From positions 34,341,219-34,405,218 of the forward strand of contig NC_089855.1 in NCBI RefSeq assembly GCF_036373705.1: 64,000 nucleotides of DNA. Direction: 5' to 3'. The notes under the pieces are model-generated. The model was not told the origin of the DNA. It made no database searches and worked only from the letters and a program-made list of their open reading frames with translations. Shown piece after piece: positions 23,854 through 33,567 of the stretch (positions are counted from its first letter, which is position 1; each line of letters begins with the position of its first letter). Both the position numbers and the translations under genes were made by a program. The stretch is from Amia ocellicauda. Its lineage: Eukaryota > Chordata > Actinopteri > Amiiformes > Amiidae.

Positions 23854-24294
23854 AGACTGTCCACTGTTCCTTATAGTCTGTCAGATCAATAGGTGATTGG
23901 TTCCTGAGTTCTTGAGATTGGATTTCGGTTTCAGCCCCCAGTGTCCTATTGGAGGGGGGCTTGATTTATGACTGATGTCAATCCATGCCATCTTTTGGAA
24001 ATGCCGGTTGACCTGGGTTCGTAGCTCTATGTCGGGATTTCGGCTCTCATCCACTTCAAAGAGTTTTTATCACCTACAGGCCCCTTTCTCCAGACATTTC
24101 ACAGCAGGACTCTAAACCATTCGGCCCATTCTCGGTGCCATCCTCCCCAAAACTATCACTTTGATGCAAACCAGTTCCAAGCTGATGAGCTAAGGAAATC
24201 TGATAACTTTGGGGGGGAGAGGTCTTTTTTAGATCAGTGCTTCAGCTCAGAGCCCAACATGCTCTTCTCAAAATACACCCAACATAACGCTACA
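22442..24294 (-). mobile_element. Solo LTR-like element 2
   Basis: 1853 bases, inverted relative of 12325-15192. On the minus strand it runs from TGTAGCGTTATG (24294) to CCTTACGCTACA (22442). It is flanked by a 4-base direct repeat, CACT (22438-22441 and 24295-24298), different from the repeat at element 1. The two were therefore separate insertions, not part of the inverted duplication. A GA microsatellite (23819-23847) lies at the place of a CT-rich run in element 1. It has no coding capacity. It preserves the empty site of the Tc1-like copy at 13705. Confidence 0.7.
23819..23847. repeat. (GA)n microsatellite
   Basis: Pure GA run inside the LTR-like element; the matching place in the other element has a short TCTCTC run. 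Confidence 0.85.
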
Positions 24295-24298
24295 CACT

Positions 24299-25316
24299 CC
24301 TACATGGGAGGGATTGCCATCCTGACAGCCTTGTGTCATTCAACACAGCACAGGTGTGTACTGTCCTAATTAGTTACAGGAGGAGTATTTAATAGCCCCC
24401 TGGACCTCTGCGCCAGCAGCCTTCAGTGCCCCTCTCTTCCAAAGAGCCCCATCTCCAAGGGGCAGGGACTCTAGCTGTGGGACTCCAGCAAGGAGAAGAC
24501 TGCGAGGAGACGCTGCACAGCAACAACAGGCAACCATGACGATCTCTCCGATTCCTGTCCTGCTTTCTCCTTCCACTCGGCGTGCACCTGCATGCCATTG
24601 CCTCCCTAATCCCTCTAACTTCATCTCCTTGCCTCTCCCCTCCTCCTCCCTCCCCTCTACTCCACTCTCTGGAGGCCTGTGGAACTGCCACTCAGCTTCC
24701 AACAAGGCCGACTTCATCTCCGACTTCCCCTGCCACCACTCTCAGGATTTCCTCACTCTCACCGAGACTTGGATCTCCCCTGAGAACTGAACCACCCCTG
24801 CCGCCCTATCCTCTCTGTTTGTCCTATCCTACTCCCCCTGTCTTACCGGGAGGGGAGGAGGAACAGGATTCCTGCTCTCCCCCTCTCTCCTCTTCTCTGT
24901 CCCCCCCTTTCTTTCCTTTATCACAACTAGCAGCTTTGAATTCCACGCAGTGGAACTTACCTCTCCTTCTCACCTCTTTCTTCTAGTTTAGTTAATCTAC
25001 TGTCCTCCCAGTCCACTCGCCTCCTGCCTGGATGAACTCGACTTTCTTCTCTCCTCCCTCCTTGGAGCCTTGGATCTCTTCCGTTCTGCGCTTGACCCGA
25101 ACCAGTCTGCGTGCCTCTGAACAGAAGTGGAAAAGGTCCAAACTCACAGCTGCCCTCAAACTTTACCGCTCTCTGTCCTCATTCTCCTCACTCACCTCAG
25201 CCAAGAAGTCTTACTTCCAATCACTCTTTGAATCCACTGTCCACAACCCCCGCAAACTCCACTCCACCTTCTCCTCCCTCTTTGCCCCCCTCCCCCTCCT
25301 CCTCCTCCTCCCTCCC
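24299..25316 (+). mobile_element. L2-type LINE, endonuclease part (5' half)
   Basis: Pyrimidine-rich sequence typical of fish L2 elements. Plus-strand frames give GLWNCHSASNKADFISDF and DFLTLTETWISPEN (near 24680-24790), the start of an APE-type endonuclease, then the EN-to-RT linker (KRSKLTAALKLYRSLSSF near 25130). Several frameshifts are present. The element is cut at about 25316 by the hAT insertion and resumes at about 29757. Confidence 0.75.
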
Positions 25317-28300
25317 CTAACTTCAGTTCCTAAAATTATAGGCCTAACTGTGAGAAAAAGTTTGTCATTATATTCTTAAGCTGCTAAAACAACTGAAACA
25401 AGAAACAAATGTAGAGAAAATCTGTAAGTGTAAATTCCCCCCTTAGGCCCCCCAAAAACTTAGCTACAGCACTGCACCAAATGGACACAGTGGGGTTCCC
25501 TCACGTCACGTCCATCAATCTGGAGGTGCGCTGCAGGGAGGAGCGACTGAGCTGCGCTGTATCAAAAGGTAAAGTCAGATGTGCTTCTCCATTTGAAGTT
25601 CTACCAAACACACACAAATTTAATGCTAAATTTAATTAGTAATGAATGCAATCATTGCATGTAGCTCATGAAAAGGGCAATTCATCCGAGAGAGCACGTA
25701 ACATAATGTTAGCCAAAAGTAAAAAATGTTGGTGCTAGCTAAAAGGAGTTCATCATCAAGACGTGATTTGTAGGAGCACTTTGCCGTTTAATTACCTTTT
25801 TCTAGACACTGTATATATTTTTGTTTTATATACAGTCTATAGTAAAGAAAAAATAAGCTGAGAAGCACCGTTTTGCAGTGTTAAACGCTACAATGTTTAG
25901 TTTGAATTCATAACGTTCAAGCAACGTGTTTGCTGCCATTGCGCGGGGACTGTATGATCTTACAACTGACAGTGAGTATAATGCTTTGATCATTTTTATT
26001 GTAGGCTATTTATTAGTCTCGTTGTGGTCCTAGTACAGTGTATTTATATACATGGATTTTAACCAGATTCTTTTACTACTGTAGGTCAGAATTGGGCTAT
26101 AAAAATGAAAAGAAAAAGTAAACAGAGATATTTCCCGCTTTTTCAAAAAGAAAATGCTCAAGAGTGGACAGGAGGAGCAAGAGAGACCAGAAGACCAGAA
26201 GGTGAGGAAATGAGTGAAGGGGAAAATAGAGAAAGCAAAATGAATGTGAGGGACGAAGATGAGGAGGAAAGTGATTAAGAAGGTGGGACAGAAGCAGGGA
26301 ATGATGAGGAAGAGACAGATGAGGACAGGGAGGTGGCTGATCCTGCTGCAGTTCCAGCCGGACCACATGGTACGTTTTCACACTCTGTTAATATAAATTC
26401 CAGTGCAGTAACATACCGGTCATATCGGTCATTAAAATAACTTGAAAATGTTATTTTCAATTTTATGCATGTTCTATACAGCCATAGGGTTAGATGAAGT
26501 AGTTTTGCTATATGTGCAAATGTGTACCGTTTCAGCAGTAATTATGATCAAACTTTGATAATAATTACATATGATTGATCAAAATTGCTATCAAATGAAT
26601 GCTATGATTGGTGGAAAAAATGCAAAACAGTTTAGATAATTCTATTTGCTACCTTCTTCTTTTTTTAGATATATCCAAATACAAAAATCAATCAATCAAT
26701 CCATTTTTATTTGTATAGCGCCCTTCGCAGGGTAGCCACAGAGCACTTTACAGACTGGAAAACATACAACAAAGTACAGCAAAATAAAATACATAAATAC
26801 AATAAAGTAAAATAAATAAATATAGACCTGTAAACAGTTTACATGATCTAAAATAAAGTAAGTGAACATTTAAATAAATAAACCATTTAGGCACGGAGGA
26901 GCGAAAAACAAGAAACTCCTATGGATGGCATATAGGAGAAAAATGAATCTCTGGGGGTCCACAGCTTAGGGTCTAGGCCTAATGGTTGCCTCCCCTCCAG
27001 GCAGTATAGTTGTTACAGCAGCAAGGAGATCAGAAAGTTCTTAATCGGTGCTGCTGGCTGTGGTTTTCCCTCTGGAGGAGGCGTCTCGCCGGCCATCGGG
27101 GGTCGGGGGGTTGGACCATCAACAGCCTTTGGGTGACGATGGCTCATCAGACCTTGGGTGTGGATGCCCCGCTGGCCGTCCGTAATGGGGTGCCTCAGAG
27201 GAGGGTTGTGCCTCATCAGACTTCCATGGTGGGAGACGAGGTGCCTCGTCGGCCCCTCAGAGTGGGGTGTTGCTGGAAGAGAAGAAGACAAGAAGTTGTG
27301 CTCAGATACTGGTCATGCAATGCAGGACATTTCCAAAGACAGTTGTGCAATTGCATGTCCATGGCACACTGGCGGCACAGACTAAACAGATGAGTTTTCA
27401 GACGGAGGGGGCATCTCTTACGATGGCTGGAAGATCGTTCCACAGTTTCGGGGCCCTATAACTAAATGCTCGACCACCTGCTGTTTTCTTGTGTATTTTA
27501 TGGACCACTAAGTAACCGGCTTCCTGTGATCTCAATGGCCGAGTTGGAGTGTATTCGATAAGGAGATCTTTTAGGTATTGTTAGGATGTACTGACAGATA
27601 TAATTGTGTGTCGTCTGCGTAACTGTGAAAGTTAATATTATGTTGTCGAATTATATCACCTAAAGGGAGCATGTACAATGAAAAAAGTATAGGTCCGAGG
27701 ACTAAACCTTGTGGCACTCCGTACTTAACCTCAGTTATGTTTGAGTGGTTCTCATTAATTTGTACATATTGGAGTCTGTTTGACAGATATGATTTAAACC
27801 ATGACAGCATATTGTGAGACAGGCCAACAAGGTTTTCTAAGCGGTGTAACAAGATTTTGTGGTCGATTGCGTCAAAAGCCGCACTTAAGTCTAATAAAAT
27901 AATAACAGTGCTGTGCCCTAAGTCGGTGGACTGAAACATGTCATTCAATACTATTAACAGGGCCGTTTCTGTACCATGGCCAGAACGGAAGCCTGATTGA
28001 AATTTTTCATAAAGATGATTATCAAAAAGCTTGCAATTAGTTTGCAACTACTTTCTCTAGAACCTTAGAAAGGAAGGGAAGGTTTGAGATAGGTTGATAG
28101 TGTTTTAGTAGCTTAGGGTCGGCACTGGATTTCTTAAGAAGTGGTTTAATTACAGCTATTTTAAACGATTCGGGATCAGATCCTGAGGATAAAGAGGCAT
28201 TCATAATATTGTGTATTAGGTGAATAATTAATTTCAGAGATTGTTTTAGCAGTTTAGTGGGTATAGGGTTTAGTGCGCAGGTTGTAGTTTTAATTTTAGT

Positions 28301-29755
28301 AAATAAGGAGACCAATTCCTGGTGATTTACTGCGTTAAATGAGTCCAAGGTAGGCAGGGGCTGAGAAGGACTGTAGGCATCAGCTATAATATTTGTGTAT
28401 GTTTCCAGTTCTATCTGTTTTCTAATGCCATTAACTTTGCTATTGAAATGGTCCATGAAATCATTGCAGGTGATATTGGGGGGGATAACCTCTGAAGGCT
28501 TTACCTGCTGATTAGTAAGTGTCGCTATTGTGTTAAAGAGAAAACGTGGGTTATTCTTATGCATCTCTATTAAATTAGAGTAGTAGGCAGTCCTAGCAGA
28601 GGACAGGGCCTGCTTGTATCTTATTATACTGTAATTTCATGCCATATGGAAGACCTCTAGCTTTGTTGCTCTCCATTTACGTTCATATCTACGGCATTCT
28701 GTTTTAAGTGAGCGAGTGTGCTCGTTAAACCATGGTGAGTGTTTTGTTGGTTTAATTTGTCATGTCATTAATGGAGCTACTGTATCTAAAGCAGTGCTCA
28801 GTGTATTGTTGAACTTCATCTACAGATCCTGTTTTGATGAAGGTAACATTTGGCAACAGAATAGTACATTTATGAATAGCAGTAGGATTTAGGCAACAAG
28901 TTTCTATGTTCCTCTCCTGTGTGTCTGATTCTACTCCAGGTAGCTCAAATGTAATAAGGCAGTGGTTTGTGGTGATATTATTAGGTTGTAAATCTGTACC
29001 CCATGGGCAATAACTAGATCTAGTGTGTGATTGTGACGATGTGTAGGTCCTGACACATGCTGAGTGAAGCCTACAGACTCCAATAGGGACAAGAAACTAA
29101 CAGTGAGGGGGTCATCTTTAATGTCAATATGTATGTTAAAGTCCCCCAAAATAATGAGTTTATCATAGTGTATGGCTAAGTTAGATAAGAGATCGCTAAA
29201 TTCGGTCATAAAAATGGAATAGGGGCCTGGAGGCCTATAAACAGCTATAAGCTGAAGAGGTGGATTAAGCCTAAATTCTCCATGGTGAATTTCGAAAGAT
29301 GTGAAGCTGTCTAATGGCTTAATGGATAGGCACAGATCTGAAGTGACCCTGCGTTCAACAATGGCAGATAACCGTCTGACAAATTTAGTTGTTCTCAGTA
29401 TTGAGAGACAGCGTGCAAAAGCACTTGATTTGGATATGTTTGTAAAATGTTTTGCTGCACAGCACAACAACAGCCGCCTTAAAAAAGCATGGCTGGACCC
29501 AAGGCAATGCAGAGACAATAACACCAGCACAGTTTTTTATATGTTGTATTGTCAGTGAAGAATCTTGGAGAAGTGTTATTATGGTTGTATATTATTGTTG
29601 TTAGAATAAATATTGTTAAAATATATATTTTTTAAATTCATTTACATATAGAAGTACAATTTTATTTGTATTGTATGGGGACTCCCATGCCACCCTGCCA
29701 AAACCTCTTGCCACTCCTTTGCCACCCCATGTAAAATTTTCTAGATCCGCCACTG
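25317..29755 (+). mobile_element. hAT-like transposon, interrupted by a LINE
   Basis: The N-terminal code begins near 26105 (MKRKSKQRYFPLFQKENAQ, then a stop at 26276 and acidic residues up to a GTACGT donor at about 26369). The C-terminal dimerisation code is at 29343-29558 (RSTMADNRLTNLVVLSIERQ). The right end is CCGCCACTG (29755), followed by CTCCCTCA; CTCCCTCC precedes the left edge, a possible 8-base target duplication with one mismatch. The left terminus is degraded. The middle is replaced by the minus-strand L2 element. A related hAT end lies at 51550-51590. Confidence 0.6.
26682..29345 (-). mobile_element. L2-type LINE inserted in the hAT element
   Basis: Minus strand: endonuclease residues (VYRPPGPYS, IILGDFNIH) at 29340-28940, then reverse transcriptase at 28564-27571 with FQSGFRSGHGTETALL, LLDLSAAFDAIDH, GVPQGLVLGPILFSLYM and YADDTQLY, the catalytic box. 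A frame change near 28040 and others upstream break it. The 3' end has the L2-style tail GGGCGCTATACAAATAAAAA followed by TGATT repeats (26682-26702). The 5' end is truncated at about 29345 inside the endonuclease. Confidence 0.85.
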
Positions 29756-30650
29756 CTCCCTCATCTCTCACTGCAGATGATTTCGCCTCCTTCTTCTCCT
29801 CCAAGATCACAGACATCCGCAAGCACTTCAACAGTCCCCCCTCCTCTCCCACCATGCCCAAGTCTCCCACCGACCAAGCTTCCTTTTCTTCATTCTCACC
29901 TCTCTCAGACTCTGAACTTTCCTCTCTCCTCCTAGATCACAAACCTACAACGTGTGCCCTGGACCCTCTCCCCACTTGCCTCCTCCAAGTAATTGCTCCC
30001 GATCTACTCCCCTTCATCTCCTACCTCCTCAACTCCTCACTACTTTCTGGCTGTTTCCCCTCTGCATTTAAACAAGCTGCTGTCATCTCACTCCTCAAGA
30101 AACCTACCCTTGACCCAACCTCTCCGCAGAACTACAACCCTGTCTCCCTACTCCCCTTCCTCTCAAAGACCATCAAGCGTGCTGTCCACCATCAGCTCTC
30201 TGCATTTCTTTCCCATCACTCACTCCTGGATCCTCTGCAATCCGGCTTCCGCTTTGCTCACTCCACTGAGACGGCTCTCCTGGCAGTCCATCAGCTCCAT
30301 CAGTTGTGCTAGGGTGGCCTCCCTCTCCTCAGTCCTCATCCTCCTTAATCTCTCAGCAGCATTTGACACTGTCAATCACTCCATCCTCCTCTCCTGCCTC
30401 GCTGACCTTGGAATCTCTGGGACTGCTCTCACCTGGTTTTCCTCCTACCTCAATAACCGGACCTATCAAGTGACATGGCGAGGTTCCTCATCCACCCCCC
30501 AACCTCTCCTTACAGGCGTACCCCAAGGCTCCGTCCTGGGCCTCCTCCTGTTCTCTCTCTACACTCGCTCCCTGGGCCCTCTCATCGCATCCCAAGGTTT
30601 CTCTTACCACTTACTCGCCTACACTCAGCACATCACCACGCTGATTTATC
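29756..30650 (+). mobile_element. L2-type LINE, reverse transcriptase part (3' half)
   Basis: The continuation of 24299-25316. The plus strand gives SSLTADDFASFFSSKITDI, then [19 protein letters not shown], a frameshift near 30300, [16 protein letters not shown], and [16 protein letters not shown]. The catalytic YADD is decayed to LAYTQH. The element ends at about 30650 against another repeat, without its 3' tail. Pseudogene-level decay. Confidence 0.8.
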
Positions 30651-30800
30651 ATGAAAATTAATGTTAAATGTATTATGTAAAATGAGAAATGTAAAAAATC
30701 CTGCCTTCAGTGCATATTTGACACAATTTCTGACAAAATGTTTCTTATGCATGCTAACAAAAAGTAGCCTAAATATTAGCAGTTATATCAGTAATTGGGA
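30645..30800 (-). repeat. Dispersed repeat fragment, inverse of 15340-15496
   Basis: From TTTATCATGAAAATTAATGT to CTAATATTAGCAG-like sequence, it matches the 15300 repeat inverted. It truncates the L2 element on its left and ends near the Tc1 insertion site on its right. Confidence 0.6.
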
Positions 30801-31034
30801 AATGTACATTGAGGCAAAAAAGTATTTGATCCCCTGCTGATTTTGTAAGTTTGCCCACAGACAAAGAAATGATCAGTCTACAATTTTAATGGTAGGTGTA
30901 TTTTAACAGTGAGAGATAGAATAACAACAAAAAAATCCAGAAAAACGCATTTCAAAAAAGTTATAAATTGATTTGCATGTTAATGAGTGAAATAAGTATT
31001 TGATCCCCTATCAATCAGCAAAATTTCTGGCTCC

Positions 31035-31131
31035 CAGGTGTCTTTTATACAGGTAACGAGCTGAGATTAGGAGCACTCTCTTAAAGGGAGTGCTCCTAAT
31101 CTCAGCTCGTTACCTGTATAAAAGACACCTG
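31035..31131. repeat. 97-base near-perfect palindrome in the Tc1 leader
   Basis: From CAGGTGTCTTTTATACAGGT to its exact complement, centred near 31083 (TCTTAAAG). It lies between the left terminal repeat and the ATG, so a transcript would fold into a long hairpin in its 5' leader. The arms contain TTTTATAC/GTATAAAA, a TATA-like element facing both ways. Confidence 0.85.
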
Positions 31132-31173
31132 TCCACAGAAGCAATCAATCAATCAGATTCCAAACTAGCCACC

Positions 31174-32196
31174 ATGGCCAAGACCAAAGAGCTGTCCAAG
31201 GATGTCAGGGACAAGATTATAGACCTACACAAGGCTGGAATGGGCTACAAGACCATCGCCAAGCAGCTTGGTAAGAAGGTGGCAACAGTTGGTGCGATTA
31301 TTCACAAATGGAAGAAACACAAAATAACTGTCAGTCTCCCTCGGTCTGGGGCTCCATGCAAGATCTCACCTCATGGAGTTTCAATGATCATGAGAACGGT
31401 GAGGAATCAGCCCAGAACTACACGGGAGGATCTTGTTAATGATATCAAGGTAGCTGGGACCATAGTCACCAAGAAAACAATTGGTAACACACTACGCCGT
31501 GAAGGACTGAAATCCTGCAGCGCCCACAAGGTCCCCCTGCTCAAGAAAGCACATGTACAGGCCCGTCTGAAGTTTGCCAATGAACATCTGAATGATTCAG
31601 AGGAGAATTGGGTGAAAGTGTTGTGGTCAGATGAGACCAAAATCGAGTTCTTTGGCATCAACTCAACTCGCCGTGTTTGGAGGAAGAGGAATGCTGCCTA
31701 TGACCCCAAGAACACCATCCCCACCGTCAAACATGGAGGTGGAAACATTATGCTTTGGGGGTGTTTTTCTGCTAAGGGGACAGGACAACTGCACCGCATC
31801 AAAGGGACGATGGACGGGGCCATGTACCGTCAAATCTTGGGTGAGAACCTCCTTCCCTCAGCCAGGGCATTGAAAATGGGTCGTGGATGGGTATTCCAGC
31901 ATGACAATGACCCAAAACATACAGCCAAGGCAACAAAGGAGTGGCTCAAGAAGAAGCACATTAATGTCCTGGAGTGGCCTAGCCAGTCTCCAGACCTTAA
32001 TCCCATAGAAAATCTGTGGAGGGAGCTGAAGGTTCGAGTTGCCAAACGTCAGCCTCGAAACCTTAATGACTTGGAGAGGATCTGCAAAGAGGAGTGGGAC
32101 AAAATCCCTCCTGAGATGTGTGCAAACCTGTTTGCCAACTACAAGAAATGTCTGACCTCTGTGATTGCCAACAAGGGTATTGCCACCAAGTACTAA
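31174..32196 (+). CDS. Tc1-like transposase, uninterrupted, 340 residues
   Basis: Cuts and rejoins the element at TA sites. The ATG at 31174 sits in a strong GCCACCATGG context and gives the usual 340-residue length; an in-frame ATG at 31090 lies in the palindrome and is less likely. Residues 1-110 hold two helix-turn-helix segments ([20 protein letters not shown], then [11 protein letters not shown]). The glycine-rich box is [10 protein letters not shown] (187-196). Catalytic residues are Asp153 (WSDETK), Asp244 (QHDNDPKH) and Glu279 (NPIENLW), giving DD34E, the same numbering as Sleeping Beauty. The AT-hook-like motif reads [10 protein letters not shown] instead of the usual GRPRK form. No stop or frameshift is present, so it may be active or only recently silenced. 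Confidence 0.93.
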   Translation: MAKTKELSKDVRDKIIDLHKAGMGYKTIAKQLGKKVATVGAIIHKWKKHKITVSLPRSGAPCKISPHGVSMIMRTVRNQPRTTREDLVNDIKVAGTIVTKKTIGNTLRREGLKSCSAHKVPLLKKAHVQARLKFANEHLNDSEENWVKVLWSDETKIEFFGINSTRRVWRKRNAAYDPKNTIPTVKHGGGNIMLWGCFSAKGTGQLHRIKGTMDGAMYRQILGENLLPSARALKMGRGWVFQHDNDPKHTAKATKEWLKKKHINVLEWPSQSPDLNPIENLWRELKVRVAKRQPRNLNDLERICKEEWDKIPPEMCANLFANYKKCLTSVIANKGIATKY

Positions 32197-32405
32197 GTCG
32201 AAGGGGTCAAATACTTATTTCCCTCATTAACATGCAAATCAATTTATAACTTTTTTGAAATGCGTTTTTCTGGATTTTATTGTTGTTATTCTGTCTCTCA
32301 CTGTTAAAATACACCTACCATTAAAATTATAGACTGATCATTTCTTTGTCAGTGGGCAAACGTATAAAATCAGCAGGGGATCAAATACTTTTTTCCCTCA
32401 CTGTA

Positions 32406-33567
32406 TGTCCATTAGTCTTGTGTTGAATTTTAGTTTTGTCACATTTTAGTCAACTAAAATTAGAAGGCATTTATTTTTCTTATCGTTTAAGTCACAGTGT
32501 TTCATCTCGTTATCGTCATTGTTATCGTCACTGAAAATATGTCCTTGATCTATATTTTCCGTCATACTTTTCGTTGACAAATTAACACTGTTCCCAAGTC
32601 CAATGGCGGCAAACTTTGCATTGCCTATGGTGATCTTAGGCTTGTGTGCGGCTGCTTGGCCATGGAAACACATTTCATGAAGCTCCTGACAAACAGTTCT
32701 TGTGCTGACATTGCTTCCAGAGGCAGTTTGGAACTCAGATGTGATTTTTTGGTGGTTATGTTAAACAGTTATTTAGAAGTAAAAATAATAAATAAAACAC
32801 TGAAGCTTTTATAATCTTAAATAATGTATAGCAAAGCAACACAACTTTTTAAAACTTTATAAATATTTATACCATACTACTTTTTTTTTTTTTTTTGTGG
32901 CTCCGGAGCTGGAGCTGGTTAAAAGGAGTCGCTCTTTAATAACATCGGTTATGAGGAGGGCTAATTGGGCAACTATGTAAAATACATGAACGTGAACACA
33001 GACAGTCCCCCTGTTTTAGTCAGGTCACTACAATATTCTAATTCAAGTAGCAGTGGCTTTAGTACACCACCAGGATCCAGACTGAGCTGCACCTGAGACT
33101 GAGTGAAGACAATTCTGAACAGTGTGCTTGCACAGTACAACCTAATTACACCTGAACAGAAGAAGAGCAATCAAAGCAAGCAGGCATGATCAGTTTCCTT
33201 ATCATTATATCCTTCTAATAACAGTGGAATGAATGGCATCCTAGGAAAACATCATTCTAGTTTGACTAGTAAATGATTCTGTAGTTAGCCGTGACTGCAT
33301 ATCCACAGGAGTATACCTCTGGAAGGCTTCAGCTGATGATCCTGCAAAGAGCCCTATACAGAGCTTGTTTCATTTTCTATCTAAATGTTGGTTTTGATGA
33401 GTACAAGTCTTCAGATTTTCCTACGTAAGGAAGGCCTAGCTTTTACAATGTGAAGTATTTCATTCATTAAAATGTATCTTCTATTCAGAATAATAACAAA
33501 CATAAAAATGTGTATGCAGTTTTATGCAAAGCATTAAGAATAGCATTGATAGGGTGGAAGAAAGATA
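32406..33567. other. Inner flank of the right arm, no gene seen
   Basis: Inverse match of 10961-12025. About 55 bases at 32881-32935 (a T-run followed by GTGGCTCCGGAGCTGGAGC) are absent from the left arm and recur at 51321-51356. The repeat ending in CAACGAAA..AACACTG (32425-32590) matches 11836-12006. Confidence 0.5.

Larger units (their letters stand above)
30807..32403 (+). mobile_element. Complete Tc1-like transposon
   Basis: 1597 bases between TA target duplications (30805-30806 and 32404-32405). The long terminal inverted repeats (30807-31012 and about 32200-32403) match over about 205 bases with roughly a dozen differences, some at the very left end (CATTGAGGC against CAGTGAGGG). Each repeat holds an outer and an inner copy of AAGTATTTGA(T/C)CCC, that is, the IR/DR layout of Sleeping Beauty-type elements, where such direct repeats bind the transposase. 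It encodes one uninterrupted transposase. By far the best preserved mobile element in the window. Confidence 0.95.

Noticed and set aside
12325-24294. Second, inner pair of palindrome arms
   Set aside because: Each copy has its own 4-base flanking duplication and the match stops exactly at the element ends, so these are two insertions.
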